From a virus: a stretch of 34,757 nucleotides of DNA. Below the pieces are notes generated by a model. The model was not told the origin of the DNA, ran no database searches, and worked only from the letters and a program-made list of their open reading frames with translations. The stretch lies in the IMG/VR virus record IMGVR_UViG_3300005519_000319, positions 1 through 34,757 of that record; one strand, written 5' to 3'. Positions 19,805-28,439 of this stretch are shown piece by piece. Positions within the stretch are counted from its first letter, which is position 1. Every line of letters starts with the position of its first letter. The translations under genes and the position numbers were made by a program.

Positions 19805-21801
19805 GCATCCATGTTGACGCCGGCCATCCAGGCGCGCTGCGCCTCGCCGGCATGGCCCTGGCCGATGCCATCAGACCACGCCCGCCGGCGCGCTTCCGCG
19901 ACTGGCTGCCGAAGAACATCGTCCTGATCGACGGCCCGAAGAAAGGGGAACTCTGGGCGCTTGATGATGCGCCCTACCTTGGCGACATCGCCGACTGCCT
20001 GAGCATCGAACACCAGTGCAACCTGGTTACGGTGCGCAAGTCGCAGCAGACCGGCGTGACGATCCTGGCGCTGGCCTGGTCGCTCTATATCGCCGACACC
20101 GCGCCGGACAATACGATCTACGGCCTGCCGTCGATCGATTTCCTGCGCGACATGAACAGCCAGAAGCTGCAGCCGACGATCGAGGCCTGGCAGACCGAGA
20201 CCGGCAAGCGGGTGATTTTCCCGGCTGTCGATCGTTCAGGCGCCGGCTCGACCATGTATGAGAAACGCTTCGCGGGCGGCTCGCTGATGCTGGCCAACGC
20301 CAACGTGGCGACGGACCTGTCGGGCAAAACGACACGATACGGCGTCAAGGACGAGGTCTCCAAATGGCAGACCCACATCAATGGCGACGATCCCGAAACG
20401 CTGTTCTTCGGCCGCTTCACCGCGTTCCGGCGCACAAAGTCGTTCAAGATATTCGAGCTCTCGACGCCCGAAATCGACACTGGCGACGAGCTTGGCGACG
20501 CGCCAGGTCATTGCCGGATCGACCGATCCTTCCGGCGGTCCGACCAGCGCTTCTGGAATATCGCCTGCGTCGAGTGCGGGCACTGGTTCAAGCAGGTCTA
20601 TGAGGGCTTCCATCTAGACAGGCTGCATCCGCACAAGAGCTTCTATGTCTGCCACGATTGCGGTCACATCGTCAGCGAAGCGGAACGCGTCGTCGGTGTA
20701 AGGGCCGGGCGCTATGTCGCCACCGCCGAAGGGCCGGACCGGCACCCCGGCTTCCACGTCGATGCCTTCGATTCGCTCATGATGAGCTACGAAGCGATCG
20801 CCGAGGACGTGCTCAACCACACGAAGGCCGGCGGTCTCGGAGAAAAGGGCATCTTCAACCTGGTGCTGGGCTTGCCCGCCAAGGTGAAGGGCAACGCGCC
20901 GGAATTCGAACGACTCATGGAGCGCCGCGAGCCCTTCGCGGAAATGAGGATCCCTGCGGACGGGCTGATCGTCGTCGCGGGTGCCGACGTCCAGCACAAC
21001 GGAATCTGGGCGCTTGTCATTGCCTTCGGCGAAGATCGGCAGAGCTGGGTGCTGGGCGTTCGGTTCTTCGAGGGCGCAACCGATAACGCCGCCGATGGCG
21101 CGTGGACGCAGCTCGACGCGTTCTTTGCCAAGCCGCTCGAAGACGCATTCGGCAATATGCGGCGGATCGAGGCGCTCGCGGTTGACGGCGGCGACGGGGG
21201 CCGAACCAACCAGGTGCTGGAATGGTGTCGCCGCCGCGCCAACGCCTACGCCGTCAAGGGTGTCGGCGGGCGCGGCGTTCCGGCCATCAGCGTGCCGGCG
21301 AAGAAGTCGGTCACCAAGCGCGGCAAACGCAAGCGCTTCGGTAGCGCCATGTTGTGGCCGGTTGGCACATGGGGCTTGAAGGCGGAGCTTTTCGCCAATC
21401 TTCACAAGCTGGGGCTGCGCTCCGGCGAGCCATTTGATCCGCCAGGCTATGTGCACTTCGGCGAATTCCTGCCGAAGGAATATTTCCTCCAGCTCACGGC
21501 CGAAGCCTTCGTCGCTGAGGTGGTGCGCGGGAAATTCCAGGAGGAATGGAAGCGCCTGCGGCGGGAAAACCACTGCCTGGACGCGCAGGTTTACGCCATG
21601 GCCATGGCCGAGATGCTCGGCCTATCGACCAAGAGAGCAGACGATTGGGCGGACCTGCGCAAGCTGCTCCGACCGACTTCGGAACCGGATTTGCTTGATG
21701 CGCTGAGAGCAGCGTCAGCCACAACGGCCCCACCTGCGCCGGCGGAAAGACCGTCAGACGAGGCGTCGAAGGCCCGTCAACAGAAGTGGAAGAAGCGGTA
21801 A
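19801..21801 (+). CDS. Terminase large subunit, GpA family
   Basis: This 666-residue DNA packaging motor starts at TTG 19801, overlapping the small-subunit stop; ATG 19852 is the alternative and would give 649 residues. The N-terminal ATPase shows TVRKSQQTGVTI (Walker A-like, the GpA form KSxQxG) and YGVKDEVSKW (Walker B-like acidic pair). A zinc-binding loop follows (CVECGHWF ... CHDCGHIV), typical for GpA. The C-terminal nuclease part has VVAGADVQHNGIW with a metal-binding aspartate and a later AVDGGDGG. It cuts at cos and drives DNA into the procapsid through the portal encoded next. Confidence 0.95.
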   Translation: MSIHVDAGHPGALRLAGMALADAIRPRPPARFRDWLPKNIVLIDGPKKGELWALDDAPYLGDIADCLSIEHQCNLVTVRKSQQTGVTILALAWSLYIADTAPDNTIYGLPSIDFLRDMNSQKLQPTIEAWQTETGKRVIFPAVDRSGAGSTMYEKRFAGGSLMLANANVATDLSGKTTRYGVKDEVSKWQTHINGDDPETLFFGRFTAFRRTKSFKIFELSTPEIDTGDELGDAPGHCRIDRSFRRSDQRFWNIACVECGHWFKQVYEGFHLDRLHPHKSFYVCHDCGHIVSEAERVVGVRAGRYVATAEGPDRHPGFHVDAFDSLMMSYEAIAEDVLNHTKAGGLGEKGIFNLVLGLPAKVKGNAPEFERLMERREPFAEMRIPADGLIVVAGADVQHNGIWALVIAFGEDRQSWVLGVRFFEGATDNAADGAWTQLDAFFAKPLEDAFGNMRRIEALAVDGGDGGRTNQVLEWCRRRANAYAVKGVGGRGVPAISVPAKKSVTKRGKRKRFGSAMLWPVGTWGLKAELFANLHKLGLRSGEPFDPPGYVHFGEFLPKEYFLQLTAEAFVAEVVRGKFQEEWKRLRRENHCLDAQVYAMAMAEMLGLSTKRADDWADLRKLLRPTSEPDLLDALRAASATTAPPAPAERPSDEASKARQQKWKKR

Positions 21802-23417
21802 TGACCGACAAGCCTCGCGTCCGGGTGAAGGCCGGCTCTGCGATTGCGCCGAGCCGGCCAGCGCCGCAGGCCTCCTATCTGCGCGACACGCGATCAAGGA
21901 TCCTGTCGACACGTGGTGGCGGCATGCGCGACCATCGCGACGAGGTGCGCATCGCCTGGCGGCGTGCGGCCGGTCTTGCCATGGACATCATCCAGAATTC
22001 GGGCCGTCTGCGCGGCGCGGTGGATCAGGTCATCGCCGACACGGTCGGGGTCGAGCTGCTCCTCAACCCGATGCCCGATCTGTCCGGCCTGGGCTACGAT
22101 CGCAAGGAAACCGACGACTTCATCAAGCTTCTGAAGACCGAGTGGAAGCACTGGGCTTGGAATGCCCGCGAATGCGATCTCAAGGGCAAGTTCACCGCCC
22201 CGCAGATGGTCGACATCGCGCTGCGCCATGATGTTGTGTACGGCGAGGCGCTGGCGCTGATGGACTATATGCCCATCGCCGAGCGGCGCCGCTACGGCAT
22301 CGCGTCCGGCACCAAAATGTGCCTGACCACGCCGACGGCCCTGGTGCAGGATACCAACGAGATGGAGGGGCTGTATCAGGGCGTTGTCCACGACGAGAAT
22401 GGCCGGCCGGTCGCCTATCGTCTCTGCGAGAAGGAGACCGGCATTCAGGTCAAGCGCGATCATCTCGCCTATGACGCACAGGGCCGGCAGATGGTCGCCC
22501 ATGTCTTCGACCCGATGGACAGCAATGATGTGCGCGGCATTTCGCGGCTGGTGGCGGCGTTCCGCGATTACCTTCAGTGGGAAGTCCTCGTCGACACGAC
22601 GATTCAGGCGAGCATCCTGCAGACCGTCTTCGCCCAGACGCTGACCAGCGAGAAACCAACGGCCGAGGCCTTCGAGGCACTGGAAGCCCTGGGCGAGGGG
22701 GCTGGCGACAAAGAGCTGCGCGCGCAGTACCGCGATTATTTTCTCGCCGTCATGGACAAGGCGGCGGGAAGCGAGATCTCGGTCGGCAGCGATCCGAAGA
22801 TCTCTCACCTGGCCCCGGGTGAAAAGCTGGACCTGATGTCGACAGGCATTCCCGGCCCGCAGTTCCTGCCGGTGTCCAACGAGCTGCAGCGGGGTATGGC
22901 TCGCGCCATCGGCATCAGCGTCGCCAGCTACACCATGAATTACGAGGGCGCGACATATTCGTCGACGCGCATGGAGGGCGCTTCCCTGCATCCGGTGGTC
23001 ACCCGCCGGCGCGACCGCATCGCCTCGCCGATCTGCCAGATCGCTTACGAGCATCGTGTCGATGAGCTGATCGGCACGGGGCGCATCCCTTTCAAGGGCG
23101 GCTACGAGGCTTTCGCGGCGAACAGGGACAAGGTCCTCTGGGCCACCTGGCAAGGACCGGCCAAGGCCACCGCCGACGACCAGAAGAGCGCCAAGGCGGC
23201 GACCGAGCGACTGCTCAACGGCACGTCGACGCCGGATATGGAATGCGCCGAGATCGGTGTCGACGCGGAGGAAGTCTTCGAGCGCAGGCTCTTTTGGCAC
23301 AAGCGCTATCTCGCGGAAGGCATGCCGTCCCCGTTCGATCGCAATCCGGGGGCAGGCGCGCCGAAGGACGATCTTATCCCGGCCGGCAAGCCAGCGCGCA
23401 AGAAGGAAGATGCTTGA
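21801..23417 (+). CDS. Portal protein, lambda B family
   Basis: The 538-residue protein begins at ATG 21801, overlapping the terminase stop (TAATG). Features typical of lambda-type portals are the early SYLRDTRSRILSTRGGGMRDHRDEVRIAWRRA, the AVDQVIADTVGVELLLNPMP segment, HVFDPMDSNDVRGISRLVA, and LDLMSTGIPGPQFLPVSNELQRGMARAIGISVASYTMNYEGATYSSTRMEG. It forms the dodecameric ring through which DNA enters and leaves the capsid. The basic, disordered C-terminus is normal. It overlaps the next gene by one base. Confidence 0.95.
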   Translation: MTDKPRVRVKAGSAIAPSRPAPQASYLRDTRSRILSTRGGGMRDHRDEVRIAWRRAAGLAMDIIQNSGRLRGAVDQVIADTVGVELLLNPMPDLSGLGYDRKETDDFIKLLKTEWKHWAWNARECDLKGKFTAPQMVDIALRHDVVYGEALALMDYMPIAERRRYGIASGTKMCLTTPTALVQDTNEMEGLYQGVVHDENGRPVAYRLCEKETGIQVKRDHLAYDAQGRQMVAHVFDPMDSNDVRGISRLVAAFRDYLQWEVLVDTTIQASILQTVFAQTLTSEKPTAEAFEALEALGEGAGDKELRAQYRDYFLAVMDKAAGSEISVGSDPKISHLAPGEKLDLMSTGIPGPQFLPVSNELQRGMARAIGISVASYTMNYEGATYSSTRMEGASLHPVVTRRRDRIASPICQIAYEHRVDELIGTGRIPFKGGYEAFAANRDKVLWATWQGPAKATADDQKSAKAATERLLNGTSTPDMECAEIGVDAEEVFERRLFWHKRYLAEGMPSPFDRNPGAGAPKDDLIPAGKPARKKEDA

Positions 23418-23710
23418 TGGCCAACCCGGTCAAGATTGCCGGCGTCGAGGTCGACGCCGAGGATCCCTGCGCGCTCTATCAGGCGCTCTATGCAGCGAAG
23501 CTGAAGCTGCTCGCCGGTGAGCGCGTCGAGGAGACCGAGGTTCGCTCGCCCGTCACGCACCAGCGTATCCGGGTTTCGGTGGCAAGCATGGCGGCTCTCG
23601 ATTCCGAGCTGATGCGCCTCGCCGGGGCCTGCTCGGCAAAGACCAGCGGCCATCGTTCGCGCTTCGCCAAGCGTATGCGCTTCGTAGGGGGAAGCGGTTC
23701 ATGTCGCTAG
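23417..23710 (+). CDS. Head-tail joining protein, gpW-like
   Basis: This protein of 97 residues starts at ATG 23417, overlapping the portal stop (TGATG). CALYQALYAAKLKLLAGERVEETEV followed by RIRVSVASMAALDSELMRLAGAC reproduces the two-helix and hairpin layout of gpW (ALxxAxxxLLxGxxVxxVxxxxxxVxYxxADLxAL). gpW seals the packaged head and forms the binding surface for the tail. In lambda the gene lies before the portal gene; here it lies after it. It overlaps the protease gene by ten bases. The assignment rests on pattern and context. Confidence 0.72.
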   Translation: MANPVKIAGVEVDAEDPCALYQALYAAKLKLLAGERVEETEVRSPVTHQRIRVSVASMAALDSELMRLAGACSAKTSGHRSRFAKRMRFVGGSGSCR

Positions 23711-24624
23711 CTTTCGAGCGCGTCTGCGGCGCCTTGTTCGACCGCCCCCATCTTTATCATCCCGGCAAGGCGCAGACTTTGCTGCAAATGCTCGGGCCAC
23801 GCCTCACCGGCCTGCCGATCACCATCGTCAACGCCCCCGGCGCCGTCGATCATGTCGCCTTTGCCAATGGCCGCCCGTCGGCCGGCGTACTGGGCGATAG
23901 CATGGGCCGGCGCTTTGACCAGCGCGGCATCGCACCGTTCGAGGTGGTCGACAATGTGGCCGTCATCCCGGTCGAGGGCACGCTTGTCCAGAAAGGTGCG
24001 TGGGTTGGGTCGAATTCCGGCGAGACGTCGTATCAGGGCCTGATTACGCAGTTCGTCCGGGCTGAGCGCAGCACGGCTGTCAAGGGCGCCGTGGTCGAGA
24101 TCGATTCGTTCGGCGGGCAGGTGAACGGCGCCTTCGAAGCCGCCGCCGCGTTTCGCTCGCTCTCCAAGGCCAAGCCGACGATCGCGATCCTAACCGACTA
24201 TGCCTATTCGGCTGGCTATCTGCTGGCCAGCCAGGCGCGGCAGATCATCATGCCGGAGTTCGGCGGCGCCGGGTCGATCGGCGTCGTCATGATGCATGCC
24301 GACTTCAGCGGGAATCTGGAACAGGAAGGCATCAAGGTCACCTTCATTCATGCCGGAAAGCACAAGGTCGACGGCAATCCCTATCAGCCGCTTGCCGATG
24401 GCGTGCAGGAGAAGTGGCAGGCGCAGGTCGACCAGATGCGCGACCGCTTCGCCGGTGTCGTTGCCCAGGGGCGCGGCAAGCGCCTGTCGAAAACGGCCGC
24501 GCTGAAAACCGAGGCCGAAGCCTATTCCGCCGCCGAGGCGGTCGATCGTGGCCTCGCCGATGCCATCGGCGATGGCCAGGAGGCATTCGCCGCCTTCATC
24601 AAAGACATCAACGGAAAGGCCTGA
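23701..24624 (+). CDS. Head maturation protease, S49 family (lambda gpC-like)
   Basis: The 307-residue protein starts at ATG 23701. It has the ClpP-like fold of S49 peptidases: VAVIPVEGTLV, KGAVVEIDSFGGQVNGAFEAA, then DYAYSAGYLLAS with the catalytic serine (S170), GGAGSIGVVMMHAD, and the presumed catalytic lysine in FIHAGKHKVDGNP (K222). It would cleave the scaffold and portal or capsid proteins during procapsid maturation. In lambda the same frame contains the scaffold Nu3; here the scaffold seems to be encoded as a separate downstream gene. Confidence 0.93.
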   Translation: MSLAFERVCGALFDRPHLYHPGKAQTLLQMLGPRLTGLPITIVNAPGAVDHVAFANGRPSAGVLGDSMGRRFDQRGIAPFEVVDNVAVIPVEGTLVQKGAWVGSNSGETSYQGLITQFVRAERSTAVKGAVVEIDSFGGQVNGAFEAAAAFRSLSKAKPTIAILTDYAYSAGYLLASQARQIIMPEFGGAGSIGVVMMHADFSGNLEQEGIKVTFIHAGKHKVDGNPYQPLADGVQEKWQAQVDQMRDRFAGVVAQGRGKRLSKTAALKTEAEAYSAAEAVDRGLADAIGDGQEAFAAFIKDINGKA

Positions 24625-24627
24625 GCC

Positions 24628-25170
24628 ATGACCAGCATGTTGGCCGCAGTCCGCGCAGCAACGCTCGCGGTCGCGGATGAGCTTTCCCCTGAAGACGGGG
24701 AAGAAACCGAGGCGCAAGCCTCAACTGAAACCAACCGCCCCCCGCGGGCAAAGGAGACCGGAATGTCCGGAAATCAGGCGCCCGCCCCGGCGGGCATTTC
24801 ACAGGCAGACCACGATGCGGCCGTTGCAGCGGCTGAAACCAAAGGCCATGGCGTCGGCTTTGCCGCGGCCAACACGCGGCTGACCGCAGCGCTCGGCGCC
24901 GAAGGCGTCAAGGGTGACGCCGGCCGCATGTCGGCCGCGCTCGACCTCGCGGCCAAGTCGCCGGCGATGTCCGGCGAGGATGTCGCTGCCTTCGTCGTCG
25001 CAAATGTCGCCGCCTCGAAGCCGGCGGCCGGCACTGATGCGACGGAATACGAGAAGTCTCGACTTGCCGTTGCCGGCCTCGCTCAGCCGGGCGCGGCCAG
25101 GACCGAAGGCGCCGCGGCATCGGCTGGCTGGAAGAAGGCGGCCGAAAGCATCAACAGGCGCAACGGCTGA
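24628..25170 (+). CDS. Putative head scaffolding protein (Nu3-like)
   Basis: This 180-residue protein starts at ATG 24628, four bases after the protease stop. It is alanine-rich, acidic and low in aromatic residues: MTSMLAAVRAATLAVADELSPEDGEE, QADHDAAVAAAETKGHGVGFAAANTRLTAALG and the C-terminal SAGWKKAAESINRRNG. This matches the C-terminal scaffold half of lambda-type C/Nu3 proteins, with the conserved GWxKAxxxxN near the end. Position between protease and decoration protein fits. Alternative internal starts (ATG 24763) could give a shorter product. Confidence 0.75.
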   Translation: MTSMLAAVRAATLAVADELSPEDGEETEAQASTETNRPPRAKETGMSGNQAPAPAGISQADHDAAVAAAETKGHGVGFAAANTRLTAALGAEGVKGDAGRMSAALDLAAKSPAMSGEDVAAFVVANVAASKPAAGTDATEYEKSRLAVAGLAQPGAARTEGAAASAGWKKAAESINRRNG

Positions 25171-25217
25171 TCAGCCAGTCGCGCAGCCATCCCTCCATTC
25201 GTTGAAAGGCTGAAGCC

Positions 25218-25886
25218 ATGACGACTTTTACCGAAGGCCGGCACGCCGGCGAGTTCCTGCTCAGCGAGGCGAACTTCCATCGCTCGCGTGAGAACGCCAC
25301 CATCGCCTTTTCGCAGACGCTCCTCGCGGGCACCGTGCTTGCCAAGATCGCTGTCGTTGCGGGCGTTGTCGCCACTGCCGCGGCGGACGCCGGCAACACG
25401 GCTGGTTCGGGTGCGCTGACGCTGGCCAACCCTGCCGTGTCCTCAAGGGTCAAGGATGGCGTTTACGTCATCACCTGCACCGAGCCGGCGGCCAATGGCG
25501 GCACGTTCGAGGTTTTCGATCCCTCGGGCAAGTCGATCGGCAAGGCGACCGTCGGCCAGGCGTTCAACAAGGAGATCAAGTTCACGATCGCCGACGCCAC
25601 CGACTTCGTCGCCGGCGACCGTTTCACTGTCACCGTCGAGGCTGACGCCGAGGACTTCCAGTATATCGCCCTCAACCCGGCCGGCACCGATGGATCGGAA
25701 GTGGCTGCTGCCATCGCGATCTACGGCGTCACCACGCCGGCAGACGCGACCGCCGCCATCGCGATCATCGCCCGCGATGCGGAGGTCAACGGCCACCAGA
25801 TCGAATGGCCGGCCGGGATCACCGCTGCGCAGAAAGCCGATGCCGCCCAGGCGCTTCAGGCGCGCGGCATCATCATCCGCAACTGA
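25218..25886 (+). CDS. Head decoration protein (lambda gpD-like)
   Basis: The 222-residue protein starts at ATG 25218. EGRHAGEFLLSEANFHRSRENATIAFSQTLLAGTVLAKI is the conserved N-terminal pattern of the head decoration family, followed by a long beta-rich region with VYVITCTEPAANGGTFEVFDPSGKSIG and a terminal EWPAGITAAQKADAAQALQARGIIIRN typical of these proteins. It binds the outer surface of expanded capsids and stabilises them. It is longer than lambda gpD (110 residues) because of an inserted beta domain (about 75-150), a form common in alphaproteobacterial prophages. Confidence 0.9.
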   Translation: MTTFTEGRHAGEFLLSEANFHRSRENATIAFSQTLLAGTVLAKIAVVAGVVATAAADAGNTAGSGALTLANPAVSSRVKDGVYVITCTEPAANGGTFEVFDPSGKSIGKATVGQAFNKEIKFTIADATDFVAGDRFTVTVEADAEDFQYIALNPAGTDGSEVAAAIAIYGVTTPADATAAIAIIARDAEVNGHQIEWPAGITAAQKADAAQALQARGIIIRN

Positions 25887-25982
25887 CGGCGCGGCGGGTA
25901 ACCGCCGGCCACCGACCGAGCCCGCGGCACGCCCGCGCCATCAATCGCTCCCGCCAAGGCGGGCTTTCCAAGGAAACCGAAA

Positions 25983-27011
25983 ATGGACAACATTCTCGAC
26001 ATCTTCAAAAACGATGCGTTCAGCTGCACCTCGCTGACCGATTTCGTCAACGACCTGAAATACCGGCCCGGCCGCATCGGCGAGATGGGGCTGTTTTCGA
26101 CAAACCCGGTCAACACGACTTCGATCGCCATCGAACGCGTCGGCGACATCCTGCAGCTGGTCAAGCCGTCGCCCCGCGGCGGGCCTGGCGAAACGCGCGA
26201 CATGCCCAAGCGCAAGATGACAAACTTCCAGGTACCGCACTTCCAGCGTGACTGGGCCGTCTATGCAGACCAGGTGCAGGGCGTCCGCGCCAAGGGCACT
26301 TCGGACCAGCTTGCAACGGTGCAGCAGGTGGTCGGCGACGTGATCTCGGCCAACATGTCCGATTTCGACTTGACCGAAGAACATGCCCGCCTGGGCGCGG
26401 TCACCGGCATCATCACCTATGCCGATGGCACGACCCTTAATCTGTTCACCGAGTTCGGCATCAACCAGGTCGCCGAAGTCGATTTCGACCTCGACAATGC
26501 TAATCCTGCCGAGGGTGCCCTCCGACTTGCCTGCACCAAGGTCATCCGGGCGGAGAAGAAGGCACTTGGCGGCGTGCCCTTTGCATCCGTGCACGCTTTC
26601 GTCGGCGACACTTTCTTCGATCAGCTGCTGTCCCACAAGGAAGTCCGCGACACCTACAAGGGGTGGACTGACGCCCAGATCCTGCGTGACTCTTTCGTCG
26701 GCAAGAACCGGTCGTCCAACCCGATCTTCGAGTTCGGTGACATCGTCTGGGAAAACTACGGCGAGATCGATGGCGAGGGTGTCGGTATCGCCGCCACGAA
26801 GGCACGGTTCTTCCCGGTCGGCGTAGCGAACCTGTTCAAGACGTATTTTGCACCGGCCGATTACATCGAGACCGTCAACACGATGGGCGAGCGCCTCTAT
26901 GCCAAGCAGTTCCCGATGCCGAACGACAAGGGCATCAATGGCGAGCTGCAGATGAACGCGCTCCAGCTCTGCACCCGGCCCGGCGCGCTGATGGGCGCCC
27001 GCAATACCTGA
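25983..27011 (+). CDS. Major capsid protein (lambda gpE family)
   Basis: The 342-residue protein starts at ATG 25983 with AAGGAAACC upstream. FKNDAFSCTSLTDFVNDLKYRPGRIGEMGLF, VGDILQLVKPSPRGGPGETRD, KMTNFQVPHFQRDWAVYADQVQGVRAKG and a late LCTRPGALMGARNT are the signature of capsid family E, which adopts the HK97 fold. It forms the icosahedral shell. A hairpin (27035-27059) follows the gene and may lower expression of the downstream genes relative to this highly needed protein. Confidence 0.96.
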   Translation: MDNILDIFKNDAFSCTSLTDFVNDLKYRPGRIGEMGLFSTNPVNTTSIAIERVGDILQLVKPSPRGGPGETRDMPKRKMTNFQVPHFQRDWAVYADQVQGVRAKGTSDQLATVQQVVGDVISANMSDFDLTEEHARLGAVTGIITYADGTTLNLFTEFGINQVAEVDFDLDNANPAEGALRLACTKVIRAEKKALGGVPFASVHAFVGDTFFDQLLSHKEVRDTYKGWTDAQILRDSFVGKNRSSNPIFEFGDIVWENYGEIDGEGVGIAATKARFFPVGVANLFKTYFAPADYIETVNTMGERLYAKQFPMPNDKGINGELQMNALQLCTRPGALMGARNT

Positions 27012-27034
27012 CGTAAGCATCCCTGCTGAACCTC

Positions 27035-27059
27035 CAGCCGCCGGGTTCTCCGGCGGCTG
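27035..27059 (+). terminator. Hairpin after capsid gene, possible attenuator
   Basis: A perfect ten-pair stem CAGCCGCCGG/CCGGCGGCTG around GTTCT. There is no T-run after it, so it may be an mRNA-stabilising or partial-termination hairpin rather than a full terminator. Confidence 0.5.
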
Positions 27060-27079
27060 TGCCTTGAAGGAAGCGGACC

Positions 27080-27490
27080 ATGGTCGATTGGGAAAGCGCG
27101 TTGACCGTCCTCGAGGGCTCGATCGCGGACACCTTCGACAAAAAGGTCTTCCATGTCTTCCCGACCGCCAAGGGCCAAAGCGTCAATTCGAACCGCGTCA
27201 GCGATCCCGATCGCCCCGGCTTCGATTTCGCGGGCTCCATTCATTTTGGTCCGGCTGCTCTTGTGCCAGGCTTTTCGCACCCGCCGACTTTGATGACCGA
27301 CCGTGACCGTGTTCGCGAAATGCCGAGCCATGAGGCCGTCATCACCGCTCTGTCCACGGACTGGCCGCACCCGATCAGGGTCGACGACATCATCGGCCTG
27401 GGCGACGCCCGCTATGTCGTCGCTGCCATCCCCGACGATGGCGGCCGCCGCAAGGCCATCTTCGTCAACCGGACAAAGGTCGCCCTGTGA
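27080..27490 (+). CDS. Head-tail joining protein (gpFII-like)
   Basis: This 136-residue protein starts at ATG 27080. SALTVLEGSIADTFDKKVFHVFPTAKGQSVN, GFDFAGSIHFGPA and the final DIIGLGDARYVVAAIPDDGGRRKAIFVNRTK form the beta-barrel pattern of lambda FII/attachment proteins, which bind the head connector and dock the tail. The position after the capsid gene equals that of FII in lambda. It overlaps the next gene by four bases (GTGA). Confidence 0.75.
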   Translation: MVDWESALTVLEGSIADTFDKKVFHVFPTAKGQSVNSNRVSDPDRPGFDFAGSIHFGPAALVPGFSHPPTLMTDRDRVREMPSHEAVITALSTDWPHPIRVDDIIGLGDARYVVAAIPDDGGRRKAIFVNRTKVAL

Positions 27491-28224
27491 CAATCGCCGC
27501 CGAGACGACCCGCCTGGCTGCGGTCGAGAGCCTTTCGCCGACCGGCGCCACTGCCTTCCCGACGCTCGCTCGCGAGCGTGTTTTCGACAGCCGCCGGCCG
27601 TCGCTCGATATCCTCGCCCCCGGCAAGGAATACACGCCGGTCCTGTCGCTCTTCACCCGCCGCTCGGAATCGCCTCGCCGCGGCGCCGGGCAGGGAAGTG
27701 TGTCCCGCAACGGCCGCACCATCCTCGAGGTGGTCGCGGAACTGGCCGTCGCCTCGAAAGATGAAGACGGCCCCTTTGTGGATGCCATGGCGGGGTCGGA
27801 CCCCAAGGCGCGGATCGTGCTCGCGGCGCTGTGCGCCCAGGTACGATTCGCCCTGACCGTTGGCCCGACCGGTGTGATCTTTCGCAAGGCGGTCATCGCC
27901 GTCGAGAGCATCGACGAAGAAGGTTTTGCCGTACCGGAACTCGGCCTGCGCTGGCAGCGGACAACGATGCTGTTCGATTGCCTGATACCGGATGACGACT
28001 TCACGGCCGGCGGTCTGCCGCAGCCCGCGGCGCAGATAGCGGCCATGCTGCCGGACGATTCCTACGCGAAGGCGACACTCATCAGCATGGCTTCGCAGTT
28101 CGGTTCTGCCGACCCGCTGCCGGTACTCGAGACCTTTGCCTTCGAAACCAAAGTCAACGGCGTGTCCGGTCAGGCAGGCCCTGCCGCTGATGTGTCACCG
28201 CCCTTCGCCGACATCGGAGATTGA
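27487..28224 (+). CDS. Tail completion/terminator-type protein, unassigned family
   Basis: The 245-residue protein starts at GTG 27487, overlapping the stop of the joiner gene. It has no clear family motif that I can name. The central part (ILEVVAELAVASKDEDGPFVDAMAGSDPKARIVLAALCAQVRFAL) resembles tail terminator proteins, which contain an ELxxELxV strand followed by helices describing the target diameter. Its position between head joiner and DUF2635/sheath is where tail terminator genes lie in Mu-like tail modules. The role is inferred from context. Confidence 0.65.
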   Translation: MTIAAETTRLAAVESLSPTGATAFPTLARERVFDSRRPSLDILAPGKEYTPVLSLFTRRSESPRRGAGQGSVSRNGRTILEVVAELAVASKDEDGPFVDAMAGSDPKARIVLAALCAQVRFALTVGPTGVIFRKAVIAVESIDEEGFAVPELGLRWQRTTMLFDCLIPDDDFTAGGLPQPAAQIAAMLPDDSYAKATLISMASQFGSADPLPVLETFAFETKVNGVSGQAGPAADVSPPFADIGD

Positions 28225-28226
28225 TC

Positions 28227-28439
28227 ATGCCCAAACTCGTTTTTGCGCGGCTCGCGGACGAAACCCACCGGATGCCGCACCCCATCCGCCCGGCCACCGA
28301 TTTCCCGGCCGAGGGCCAGACCATCGACCGCGAGGATCCGGTGTGGATGCAGCTGGTCAATGACGGCTCGCTGATCGTCGATGAAGACAACAAGGCCAAT
28401 GCCGGTCCGGCTCCGGCCAAGCGCAAGGAGAAAATCTGA
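28227..28439 (+). CDS. DUF2635-type small tail protein
   Basis: The 70-residue protein starts at ATG 28227, two codons after an alternative TTG. LADETHRMPHPIRPATDFPAEGQTIDREDPVWMQLVNDGSLIV matches the DUF2635 pattern of small proteins encoded just before Mu-like sheath genes (compare Mu gp38). It probably takes part in tail assembly or sheath folding. Its last base overlaps the first base of the sheath gene. Confidence 0.75.
   Translation: MPKLVFARLADETHRMPHPIRPATDFPAEGQTIDREDPVWMQLVNDGSLIVDEDNKANAGPAPAKRKEKI

Noticed and set aside
21894-23300. 468-residue reverse-strand open frame across the portal gene
   Set aside because: It lies antisense to an unmistakable portal protein and shows the same shadow composition.
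25950-25963. CCCGCC-AA-GGCGGG hairpin before the capsid gene as a terminator
   Set aside because: The loop of two bases is too small unless pairs open, and there is no proper T-run; it may only be a weak structure in the leader of the capsid gene.
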